From Microbacterium nymphoidis (GTDB lineage: Bacteria; Actinomycetota; Actinomycetes; Actinomycetales; Microbacteriaceae), in contig NZ_JAJNOD010000008.1 of the NCBI RefSeq assembly GCF_021044885.1, positions 1-64,000 of the forward strand: a stretch of 64,000 bases of DNA, given 5' to 3'. The position numbers and the translations under genes were made by a program. Below the pieces are notes generated by a model. That model was not told where the DNA came from and made no database searches. It was given only the letters and a program-made list of their open reading frames with translations. Numbering within the stretch: position 1 is the stretch's first letter; the number at the start of each line of letters is the position of its first letter. Below are positions 56,440 to 64,000 of this stretch, in pieces.

Positions 56440-57921
56440 TCAGTTCAACAGGTACGGGGGAACGCTGACCGGCGTCGGCACGTCGATGGCGCGTTCGGTG
56501 ATGATGCGACGATACTCCAGTGCGCTGTCCTTGAATGCACGCTCCTGGCTCTCGTAGTCCACCCGCACGATCCCGAATCGCTTCTCGTAGCCCCACGCCC
56601 ACTCGTAGTTGTCGAGCAGTGACCAGTAGAAGTAGCCGCGCACGTCGACGCCGCCCTCTCGTGCGTCGAGGATGGCCGCGAGGTGACGGCGCAGGAAGTC
56701 GACGCGCTCGGCATCGTGCACTCGCGTCTCGCCCTCCTCGATCACCGGCTCGTCGTCATAGGCTGCGCCGTTCTCGGTCACGTAGAGCACGCTCTGCGCC
56801 GGCTGCGCGTACTCGTCCCAGACCCGGTGCAGCAGACGGGTGAGCCCCTCGGGCTGCACCTCCCAGCCCTGACCGGTGCGCGGGAGCCCTCGGTCGACGT
56901 GGTAGATCCCGTCCGAGGCCGGGAACGGGGAAGCCGTCTCACGCGTGGTGGGGGCCTCACCCTCGGGCGCGGGCCGATCGGAGGGTGCCCCTGCCACGTA
57001 CTCGCCGTGGTAGTAGTTCACCCCGAGGGTCGCGATGTGTGTGGAGATGGTGTCGAGGTCCCCGGGCAGCACCGCCGCCTCGAAGCGCGCCACCGCCTCG
57101 GCGTCCACGCCACGGATGTCCTCCACGATGTCCGCGGGGTACTCGCCACGGAACACCGGATCCAGGAACCAGCGGTTGAACTGGCCGTCCACCCGTCGCG
57201 CAGCATCGCGGTCGGCCGCGTTCTCCGGGTCGACCGGATCGGCCACAGTGAGGTTGAGCGTGATGCCGAGGTTCAGCGACTCGTCGCGCCGACGCAGTTC
57301 CTCCACCACCTGCCCGTGCCCGAGCAGCAGGTGGTGGGAGGCCAGCATGCCCTCGGCCACCGACCGGTGCCCGGGAGCGTGCGCTCCCGCTGTGTAGGAC
57401 AGGAACGACGAGCACCACGGCTCGTTCAGCGTGGTCCACACCTTCACGCGATCGCCGAGGGCGTCATGCATCGTGAGCGCGTACTCGGTGAAAAGGTCGC
57501 TGGCCTCCCGCGTGGTCCATCCGCCGCGTTCCTGGATGGCCTGCGGCATGTCCCAGTGGTACAGCGTGAGCCACGGCAGAATGTCCGCCTCCAGCAGTTC
57601 GTCCACCAGCCGCCGGTAGAAGTCCACCCCGGCCTGGTTGACCGCGCCCCCGTCGGGACGGACCCGGGACCAGGAGGTGGAGAACCGGTAGGTCTGCAGG
57701 CCCAGTCGCTTCATCAGCGCGACGTCCTGCGGATAGCGGTGATAGTGATCGCAGGCCACATCGCCGTTGTCGGCGTTGATGACGGCACCCGGAACCCGGG
57801 CGAACGCGTCCCAGATGGACGCTGTCCTGCCGTCTTCGAAGGCCGCGCCCTCGATCTGGTACGCCGCGGTGGCCGCGCCGAAGAGGAAGTCGTCCGGGAA
57901 GGAGCGAGCGGGAGAAGACAT
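56440..57921 (-). CDS. bglC: GH1 beta-glucosidase
   Basis: A 493-residue family 1 beta-glucosidase. FLFGAATAAYQIEGA, TLNEPWCSSFLSYTAG (acid/base Glu), LGVNYYHGEYVAG, YVTENGAAYDDEP (nucleophile Glu) and GYFYWSLLDNYEWAWGYEKRFGIVRVD are all present. No signal peptide, so it splits imported cellobiose or cello-oligosaccharides in the cytoplasm. ATG 57921 has GAGAGG 6 nt upstream. It lies between cebG (26 bp) and cebR (11 bp). Confidence 0.94.
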   Translation of the reverse strand: MSSPARSFPDDFLFGAATAAYQIEGAAFEDGRTASIWDAFARVPGAVINADNGDVACDHYHRYPQDVALMKRLGLQTYRFSTSWSRVRPDGGAVNQAGVDFYRRLVDELLEADILPWLTLYHWDMPQAIQERGGWTTREASDLFTEYALTMHDALGDRVKVWTTLNEPWCSSFLSYTAGAHAPGHRSVAEGMLASHHLLLGHGQVVEELRRRDESLNLGITLNLTVADPVDPENAADRDAARRVDGQFNRWFLDPVFRGEYPADIVEDIRGVDAEAVARFEAAVLPGDLDTISTHIATLGVNYYHGEYVAGAPSDRPAPEGEAPTTRETASPFPASDGIYHVDRGLPRTGQGWEVQPEGLTRLLHRVWDEYAQPAQSVLYVTENGAAYDDEPVIEEGETRVHDAERVDFLRRHLAAILDAREGGVDVRGYFYWSLLDNYEWAWGYEKRFGIVRVDYESQERAFKDSALEYRRIITERAIDVPTPVSVPPYLLN

Positions 57922-57947
57922 GGGAAACCTCTCGATTCGGGTGTGCG

Positions 57948-58838
57948 TCAGCCCTTGACCGCGCCAGCCATGATGCCACTGACGAGCTGTTTGCCGGCGA
58001 AGACGAACAGGATCAGCAGCGGGATGGTGGACAGCAGCACGCCGGCGAGCACCACGGAGTAGTCGACGAAATAGTTCGACTGCAGCAGGGACAGCGCCAC
58101 GGGAAGGGTGGGGTTGGAGCGATCCAGCACGATGAACGGCCAGAAGAAGTTGTTCCAGGAGGATACGAACGTGAACAGCGCCAGCATCGCGGCGGCCGGT
58201 CGCGCGGCGGGAAGGCCCACGGTCAGGAAGGTGCGGAACTGGGTGGCGCCGTCGACGCGGGCAGCTTCGATCAGCTCGTCCGGCACGGACTGACGCAGGT
58301 ACTGCGTCATCCAGAACACCCCGAACGCGCTGGTCAGCGCGGGCACGATGATGGCGCCGATCTGACCGGTCCAGCCGAGATCGCTGAAGAGGATGTATAG
58401 CGGCACGACACCCAGCTGCATGGGAACAGCCATCGTGGCGATGACGAACACCAGCAGCACGTTCGAGCCCGTGAACTTCAGCTTCGCGAACGCCCATCCG
58501 GCGAGGGTCGAGAAGAAGACGACGGATGCGGCGATCACCGCCGAGCTCCACACGGAGTTCCACAGCGCCTGCCAGAAGTTGACGGCGGGATCCGTCATCA
58601 CCTTCTGCATGTTCTCCCAGAGGTTGCCTCCGGGGATCCAGCTCATGTGGGGATCGCGAATCGTGTACGAATCACCCGAGCCGATCAGCAGGGACCAGTA
58701 GTACGGGAACAGGCAGGCGAGGAGGAACGCGCCAAGCACCCCGTAGACCAGGAAGCCGGGACGGGTGCCGCGGATGGCACGTGCGCGCGGAGCGCGCCCG
58801 GTGGCCTGGGTGACGGTCTCGGTGGCTGTGGTGGTCAT
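57948..58838 (-). CDS. cebG: Cello-oligosaccharide ABC permease, MalG type
   Basis: A 296-residue permease with six membrane helices. The EAA loop ELIEAARVDGATQFRTFLTVGLPAARPA contacts the ATPase. ATG 58838 overlaps the cebF stop (ATGA) and GGAGG lies 7 nt upstream. No ATPase gene is in the operon; such systems usually share a multiple-sugar ATPase (MsiK) encoded elsewhere. Confidence 0.93.
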   Translation of the reverse strand: MTTTATETVTQATGRAPRARAIRGTRPGFLVYGVLGAFLLACLFPYYWSLLIGSGDSYTIRDPHMSWIPGGNLWENMQKVMTDPAVNFWQALWNSVWSSAVIAASVVFFSTLAGWAFAKLKFTGSNVLLVFVIATMAVPMQLGVVPLYILFSDLGWTGQIGAIIVPALTSAFGVFWMTQYLRQSVPDELIEAARVDGATQFRTFLTVGLPAARPAAAMLALFTFVSSWNNFFWPFIVLDRSNPTLPVALSLLQSNYFVDYSVVLAGVLLSTIPLLILFVFAGKQLVSGIMAGAVKG

Positions 58839-59914
58839 CGGAGCGCCTCCGTCTTCGTCGATTCGCGGGTGGTCGCGCTCGTGCGCTGGGCGGCAACGCG
58901 ACGACGCATGGCCACCGAGGCCGCACGCCGCTGGGCGCGCGTCATCCCGTCGCGGGTCCCCTCGTCGCGCACCAGGGAGCGGGTGACGAGGAGGTTGATG
59001 ATGCCGATGGCCAGGATGATGATGAACAGGATCCAGGCGAGCGCCGCCGCACGGCCGAAGTTCCACTCTCCCCAGCCGATGTTGTAGAGGTACATCGTGA
59101 TGGTCAGCCACTGGCTGTTGGCACCTCCGGTTCCCATCTGGTCGTACATGCGCGGCTCGTCGAAGATCTGGAGCCCGCCGATGGTGGAGGTGATGATGAC
59201 GAAGATCAGCGTCGGCTTGAGGCTCGGCATCGTGATGGAGAAGAACTGCCGCACGCGCCCCGCGCCGTCCACGGTCGCCGCCTCGTAGAGGTCGCGGGGA
59301 ATGGCCTGCATGGCCGCCAGCAGGATGAGGGTGTTGTAGCCGGTCCAGCGGAAGTTGACCATGGTGGCGATGGCGATGTGGCTGAAGAAGGCGTTCGAAT
59401 GCCACGGCAGGGCGGTCAGTCCCGCGTTGGTGAGGATCGTGTTCACGATGCCGTACTGGTCGCCGAACATGTTGGAGAAGATGAGCGCGACGGCGACGGG
59501 TGCCATCACGTACGGGACGAGGACCCCCATGCGCCAGAACGTGCGCGCCCGGATGTTCTCGTTGAGCATCGCGGCGATGATGATCGCGATGATCAGCTGC
59601 GGCACCGAGGAGAGCAGGAAGATGCTGAACGTGTTGCGCAGCGCGATCCAGAACTTCGGCTGGCTCAGCACGTAGGTGTACTGGTCGAAGCCGATGAATT
59701 CACCGGAGTTGCGCACGAGATCCCAGTCCATGAACGAGATCACAGCGGTGTATCCGATGGGGAATAGCCCGATCACGGCGAAGAGCACGAAGAACGGGGA
59801 GATGTAGAGGTAGGGCGAGACCTTCAGGTCCCACCTGCTGAGCTTGTGCCCGAACCCGATGCGCTGAGGGTCACGCGGGGTCGCTCGCCGGGCGGTGGGG
59901 GTCGTGGCGGACAC
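58835..59914 (-). CDS. cebF: Cello-oligosaccharide ABC permease, MalF type
   Basis: A 359-residue permease with six or so helices (VSPYLYISPFFVLFAVIGLFPIGYT at the first). The EAA loop DLYEAATVDGAGRVRQFFSITMPSLKP is intact. The C-terminus carries an unusual Arg-rich tail of about 45 residues. The GTG start at 59914 has GGAG 5 nt upstream; the longer frame crosses an intercistronic hairpin. It pairs with CebG to form the channel. Confidence 0.92.
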   Translation of the reverse strand: MSATTPTARRATPRDPQRIGFGHKLSRWDLKVSPYLYISPFFVLFAVIGLFPIGYTAVISFMDWDLVRNSGEFIGFDQYTYVLSQPKFWIALRNTFSIFLLSSVPQLIIAIIIAAMLNENIRARTFWRMGVLVPYVMAPVAVALIFSNMFGDQYGIVNTILTNAGLTALPWHSNAFFSHIAIATMVNFRWTGYNTLILLAAMQAIPRDLYEAATVDGAGRVRQFFSITMPSLKPTLIFVIITSTIGGLQIFDEPRMYDQMGTGGANSQWLTITMYLYNIGWGEWNFGRAAALAWILFIIILAIGIINLLVTRSLVRDEGTRDGMTRAQRRAASVAMRRRVAAQRTSATTRESTKTEALR

Positions 59915-59936
59915 GATGCTCCTTTTCGCGAGGGAG

Positions 59937-59971
59937 TCCGCGGGATCGGCCGGTCGGACCGATCCCGCGGA
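59937..59971 (-). terminator. Intra-operon hairpin between cebE and cebF
   Basis: TCCGCGGGATCGG (59937-59949) pairs perfectly with 59959-59971, with a 9-nt loop, in the 68-bp gap after the binding-protein gene. Such hairpins lower expression of the permease genes relative to the binding protein. Confidence 0.75.
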
Positions 59972-59982
59972 GACGGACACTG

Positions 59983-61266
59983 TTACTTGATCGCCTCGAC
60001 CTCGGAGACCCACTGGTCCCACGACGTCTTCGCGTCCTGCGTTCCCTCTTCCACGCGCGTCAGTGCCTTCTGCATCGCGTCGTTGATCTGGAAGTAGAAG
60101 GCGCCCTTGTACGGCGAGACGGTGACCGCCTGTGCACGGTTGCTGAGGATCGTGCCGACCGGCGCGTCGTTGAAGAACTCGTTGGTCGCGGCGGCCAGCT
60201 CATCGCTCTTCATGGCGTCCACCTGGCTGGGGAAGGTTCCCGCCGCGGCGAACGCCTTCATCTGCGTCTCGGGAGAGGTGAGCCAATCCGCCAGCTCCTG
60301 CGCCGCCTTCACGTTCTTGCCGTTGGCGGGAATCGTGAGGTAGGAACCGCCCCAGTTGCCACCGCCGCCGGGGAAGACGTCGGCGATGTCCCACGTGGTC
60401 ACGTCCTTGGCGTTGCCGGAGATGACACCGAGCATCCAGCCCGGGCAGAGCATCGTCGCGAAGGCGCCGTTGGCCAGGCCCGCGTTCCAGTCGTCGGACC
60501 ACTGGCCGAGGTGCGCCGACTGATCCTTCGAGGCGGCGAGCACCTGGTCGTACGCGGCCTTCACGTCCGCGTTCTTCGTGGCGGTGATGTCGCCGCTCTT
60601 CGGATCCTCGTACGCGGCCTCGATCTGGTTGACCATGCCCTGGTAGGTGCCGCCCGCGGAGTCGAAGAAGGCCTTTCCGGTCTTCTGCGAGTACTCGGCG
60701 CCGACCTGGAAGTACTTGTCCCAGCCGCCCTCCAGCAACGCGGCGACCTCGTCGCGGTCCGTGGGCAGACCGGCCTCGGCGAACAGGTCGGAGCGGTAGC
60801 AGACGCCCTCCGGGCCGATGTCGGTGCCGTAGCCGATGAGGTTGCCGTCCTTGTCGGTGGCCGCCGCAGTCTTCCAGTCCAGCCAGCGGCTGGTCAGGTC
60901 GGCAGGCACCGGCGCGAGCAGGTCGGAGTACTTCATCACCTCGGGCAGCCAGTCCACCTCGATGGCCTCGATGTCGGCGAGGCCCGACTTGCCGAGCTTC
61001 TGGAAGTAGTTCGCGCGGGCGTCGTTGGACGTGGCCGCCTTCGTGAACACGACCGTGACGTCGGGGTGCTCGGCCTCGTAGGCCTTCTTCAGGTCGTCGG
61101 TGTAGCCGAAGTCGTTGAAGGTCGACACGGTCAGCGTGACCTTGCCGTCGGAGGATCCGCCGTCGCCGGCGTCGGACGATCCGCCGGCGCAGCCGGCGAG
61201 GACGAGGGCCGTCGCGGAGACGGCTGCCACGGCGATGCCGCCGCGGCGAAGTGCTGCAGAAATCAC
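59983..61266 (-). CDS. cebE: Cello-oligosaccharide-binding lipoprotein
   Basis: A 427-residue family 1 solute-binding lipoprotein. Signal and lipobox ALVLAGCAGG put Cys near residue 22. The mature part has KVTLTVSTFNDFGYTDDLKKAYEAEHPDV and, near the end, NGKNVKAAQELADWLTSPETQ, typical of sugar-binding proteins. It would capture cellobiose and longer oligomers outside the membrane. The GTG at 61266 has AAAGGAG 5 nt upstream. It heads the operon, directly downstream of two CelR-type operators. Confidence 0.92.
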   Translation of the reverse strand: MISAALRRGGIAVAAVSATALVLAGCAGGSSDAGDGGSSDGKVTLTVSTFNDFGYTDDLKKAYEAEHPDVTVVFTKAATSNDARANYFQKLGKSGLADIEAIEVDWLPEVMKYSDLLAPVPADLTSRWLDWKTAAATDKDGNLIGYGTDIGPEGVCYRSDLFAEAGLPTDRDEVAALLEGGWDKYFQVGAEYSQKTGKAFFDSAGGTYQGMVNQIEAAYEDPKSGDITATKNADVKAAYDQVLAASKDQSAHLGQWSDDWNAGLANGAFATMLCPGWMLGVISGNAKDVTTWDIADVFPGGGGNWGGSYLTIPANGKNVKAAQELADWLTSPETQMKAFAAAGTFPSQVDAMKSDELAAATNEFFNDAPVGTILSNRAQAVTVSPYKGAFYFQINDAMQKALTRVEEGTQDAKTSWDQWVSEVEAIK

Positions 61267-61312
61267 TGTCACTCCTTTGTGGATGATGTGGTGCGGGGAT
61301 TGTGGGGCCACC

Positions 61313-61358
61313 TTGGGAGCGCTCCCAACCGGTTCTCGACCATATGAGAGCGCTCCCA
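61313..61358 (-). promoter_or_regulatory. Two CelR/CebR operators upstream of cebE
   Basis: TTGGGAGCGCTCCCAA (61313-61328) is a 16-bp perfect palindrome that contains the established CelR site TGGGAGCGCTCCCA. A second, near-perfect site (GAGAGCGCTCCCA) is centred 31 bp away, three helical turns, which would favour cooperative binding or looping. Confidence 0.9.
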
Positions 61359-61444
61359 CGAAAGTCAAGTTTCGTGATCCGAACGTGATTCACGAGGGCC
61401 GAGGGCGCCGATCAGCCGCGGTCGAACCGGCGTGGGGCCGCGGG

Positions 61445-61450
61445 TAGACT
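61445..61450 (+). promoter_or_regulatory. Possible -10 element of purS-purQ
   Basis: TAGACT, about 37 nt before the purS start; unlike many neighbours this gives a short leader with a GGAG site. Confidence 0.45.
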
Positions 61451-61487
61451 GATGACGACCGCCGTTCGCGTCCACCTCGGAGCCACA

Positions 61488-61732
61488 ATGCCCACCATCG
61501 TCGTCGACGTCATGCCGAAGCCCGAACTCCTCGACCCGCAGGGCAAGGCGGTGAGCGGTGCCTTCGCGCGTCTCGACGTCGACGCCTTCACCGGTGTCCG
61601 CATCGGCAAGCGATTCGAGCTGACCGTCGAGGGCGAGGTGACCGAGGAGATCCTCGCCACCGCCCGCAAGGTCGCCGAGGACGTGCTCAGCAACGCCGTC
61701 ATCGAGGACGTCGTGGGCATCGAGGTGGTCGA

Positions 61733-61736
<4 letters not shown>
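61488..61736 (+). CDS. purS: FGAM synthase subunit PurS
   Basis: An 82-residue PurS, the small subunit that joins PurQ and PurL in formylglycinamidine ribonucleotide synthase. [22 protein letters not shown] and the end [17 protein letters not shown] are diagnostic. I start at ATG 61488 (GGAG 7 nt upstream), giving the family length; an ATG at 61452 lies within the promoter. Its stop overlaps the purQ start (GTGA). Confidence 0.95.
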
Positions 61737-62440
<704 letters not shown>

Positions 62441-62451
62441 GAGCATACGAG

Positions 62452-62477
62452 AACGGCCCTGCCTCGGCAGGGCCGTT
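62452..62477. terminator. Terminator between purQ and the DUF1761 gene
   Basis: AACGGCCCTGC (62452-62462) pairs with 62467-62477 across a 4-nt loop; it serves both convergent genes. Confidence 0.8.
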
Positions 62478-62483
62478 CGTCGT

Positions 62484-62915
62484 TCAGACGGTGCCGGCGG
62501 GCGGCCAGACGCCGATGATCACGGCCATGACCACCACCGTCACCAGCTCGTGCATCACGTTCATGACCGTCAGCGCCGGCGGCCGCCCCTCGAACGCATC
62601 GTGGGTGATGAAGCGCGCGGCGGTGAACCCAGCCCACAGCAGCACGCCGGTGACGAGGGCCGACACCAGGTAGCTGCCCTCGTAGAAGTGCCACGCGATG
62701 GTGGTCGAGCCAGCCAGCACCCAGGAGGTGATGAAGCTCACCACGACGGTGACGAGGATGGGCGTCACGGCGCTCGCTCCCTCGCGATGGGGGTCGACCT
62801 TGGCCAGCGCCATCCACTTCGTTCCGAACACTTTCGGGGTGTACCAGACGCTGCCGACGATCATGGTCGACAGCGTCGCCAGGATCACGCTCCAGTAGTT
62901 GATTTCAGGGACCAT
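62484..62915 (-). CDS. DUF1761 membrane protein
   Basis: A 143-residue four-helix DUF1761 protein. NYWSVILATLSTMIVGSVWYTPKVFGTKWMAL is the family start; the last helices are LVSALVTGVLLWAGFTAARFI and ELVTVVVMAVIIGVW. The function is unknown. GAGGAGA lies upstream of ATG 62915. It is divergent from the 2-hydroxyacid dehydrogenase gene. Confidence 0.9.
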   Translation of the reverse strand: MVPEINYWSVILATLSTMIVGSVWYTPKVFGTKWMALAKVDPHREGASAVTPILVTVVVSFITSWVLAGSTTIAWHFYEGSYLVSALVTGVLLWAGFTAARFITHDAFEGRPPALTVMNVMHELVTVVVMAVIIGVWPPAGTV

Positions 62916-62985
62916 GCTCGTTCTCCTCGGATCGGGATGACGCGAGCATAGCGATCACCCGGTGCTGTCGGGGGCGGAATCGGAA

Positions 62986-62991
62986 TAGGGT
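62986..62991 (+). promoter_or_regulatory. -10 element of a leaderless gene (62998)
   Basis: TAGGGT ends 6 nt before ATG 62998. Confidence 0.6.
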
Positions 62992-62997
62992 CGAATC

Positions 62998-63933
62998 ATG
63001 TCGAAGCTGAGCGTGTCCGTGCCCACCGAACGACTCGAGCGGGACGTGCGTGCACGACTCACCCCGGAGCAGATCGCAGCGATCGATCTGTTCGTGTGGG
63101 ACATGACCGATCCCACGCCCCGCCAGCGCATCGACATCGTGGTGCCGCCGTACATGTCGGCGCGCGACGCCCTCCCCCGCCTCGCGGACGTGACGACGCG
63201 CCTGGTGCAGAGCCAGTCCATCGGCTGGGACGACGTTCCCCACCACCTGCCCGCCGGTCACGTCTTCGCCAATGCCGCCAGCGTGCACGAGACGGCCACC
63301 GCGGAGCTCGCCCTCGCACTCACCCTCGCCGTGCAACGACGCCTGCCCCAGTACGTGCGTCAGCAGGACGCGCACGAGTGGCGGGGCAGGTTCGCGAACG
63401 GACTGGCCGACTGCCGCGTGCTGCTGCTCGGGTACGGCGGCGTCGGTAAGGCGACCGCGGCGCGGCTGGACCCGTTCGAGGTCGAGGTGGTGCCGGTCGC
63501 ATCGTCCGCGCGCGTCGAGGACGGCCGCGAGGTGCACGCGATGAGCGAGCTCGCGGAGCTGCTGCCGACCGCCGACGTCCTCATCGTCACGCTGCCCGAC
63601 ACCCCAGACACCCGGGGCCTCATCGACGACGCCGTGCTGTCGGCGCTTCCCGACGGCGCGCTGGTGGTCAACGTCGGACGCGGCCCGATCATCGACACGG
63701 ACGCGCTGGTGGATCACCTGCGCCGTGAGCGGATCCTCGCCGCGCTCGACGTGACGGAGCCCGAGCCGCTGCCGGCGGATCACCCGCTGTGGTCCGCTCC
63801 CGGCGTGCTGATCTCCCCGCACGTTGGCGGTGCGTCGGCTGCCATGCAGCCGCGCATCGCCCAGCTCGTGGCCGACCAGATCACGCGGATGCTGGACGGC
63901 GAGGACGCCCGCAACGTGGTCTACTCCAGCTGA
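62998..63933 (+). CDS. D-isomer-specific 2-hydroxyacid dehydrogenase
   Basis: A 311-residue NAD(P)-dependent dehydrogenase. LLLGYGGVGKATAARLDP is the GxGxxG nucleotide loop. The catalytic triad is in NVGRGPIIDTDAL (Arg), DVTEPEPLPADHPLW (Glu) and ISPHVGG (His). It would reduce a 2-keto acid to the D-hydroxy acid or act on phosphoglycerate-like compounds; the substrate is unknown. The leaderless promoter supports ATG 62998. A further gene starts 2 bp after the stop. Confidence 0.92.
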   Translation: MSKLSVSVPTERLERDVRARLTPEQIAAIDLFVWDMTDPTPRQRIDIVVPPYMSARDALPRLADVTTRLVQSQSIGWDDVPHHLPAGHVFANAASVHETATAELALALTLAVQRRLPQYVRQQDAHEWRGRFANGLADCRVLLLGYGGVGKATAARLDPFEVEVVPVASSARVEDGREVHAMSELAELLPTADVLIVTLPDTPDTRGLIDDAVLSALPDGALVVNVGRGPIIDTDALVDHLRRERILAALDVTEPEPLPADHPLWSAPGVLISPHVGGASAAMQPRIAQLVADQITRMLDGEDARNVVYSS

Positions 63934-63934
63934 C

Positions 63935-64000
63935 GTGAGCACCTACGTCCCCTTCGCGTGGACAGAAGCCGGCACCACCGTGCGAATCACCCGCGGCGGC
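63935..64000 (+). CDS. Start of an unidentified gene, cut by the window edge
   Basis: GTG 63935 opens a frame that stays open to the end (22 codons: VSTYVPFAWTEAGTTVRITR then Gly-Gly). The 1-nt gap to the preceding stop suggests translational coupling with the dehydrogenase. Too little is visible for a family call. Confidence 0.45.
   Translation, partial: MSTYVPFAWTEAGTTVRITRGG

Overview
The window is high-GC DNA from an actinobacterium, most likely Microbacteriaceae (Microbacterium or a close relative). The evidence is the gene content: DUF3073 near purM and purF, an Rv2578c-type radical SAM protein, class-E sortase signals of the LAxTG type, an HtaA-HmuTUV heme system, and CelR/CebR-type operators. 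In addition, many genes start on or next to the predicted transcription start. I saw no rRNA, tRNA, CRISPR array, phage or insertion sequence. Most of the window is chromosomal housekeeping DNA with a few accessory insertions.

Layout. 1-15.9 kb: a Gln-rich membrane protein, a run of palindromes, an M4 metallopeptidase with an emfourin-type inhibitor gene, an acyl-CoA dehydrogenase, two M15 peptidase paralogues (one with a damaged active site), an oxidoreductase, a radical SAM protein, YceI, a DEAD-box RNA helicase, a 20-bp minisatellite, an aldose epimerase, a two-component system, and an LAETG surface protein with a near-perfect DUF4822 duplication. 15.9-30.6 kb: an RND exporter, a paired CrcB/Fluc fluoride channel, a TipA-like regulator, a DUF4097-PadR pair, a universal stress protein, DUF3073, a phosphoribosyltransferase, purF, purM and a SMI1/KNR4 protein. 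30.7-38.6 kb: a heme-acquisition island with a 1294-residue sortase-anchored HtaA protein and an HtaA-HmuT-HmuU-HmuV operon, each behind a DtxR/IdeR-like iron box. 38.6-50 kb: purD, a drug exporter with its PadR regulator, an iron-regulated siderophore-interacting protein, a LacI and GH1 pair, purC, and a TetR-controlled DUF1304-oxidoreductase operon with a 40-bp perfect palindrome. 50-55.4 kb is the most accessory part: a ScoMcrA-head-like zinc-ribbon protein, a uraA-type permease whose 3' end is duplicated around a small inserted cassette, two tiny genes, a GNAT enzyme, and a DUF559 nuclease-fold gene bracketed by two matching four-half-site palindromic elements. 55.4-64 kb: a cellobiose operon (cebE-cebF-cebG-bglC-cebR order) with two CelR-type operators, purS-purQ, a DUF1761 protein, a 2-hydroxyacid dehydrogenase and the start of a further gene.

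The genes form several coherent groups. Six purine genes (purF, M, D, C, S, Q) are scattered rather than in one operon, and three of them look leaderless. Iron boxes tie the heme genes and the siderophore-interacting protein into one iron-starvation response. The ceb operon imports and hydrolyses cello-oligosaccharides under its own LacI-family repressor. The least explained items are the DUF559 gene with its flanking elements, the cassette at the uraA end, the palindrome array at 841-1070 and the minisatellite at 11533-11880. All functional calls come from reading the sequence; no database search was run.
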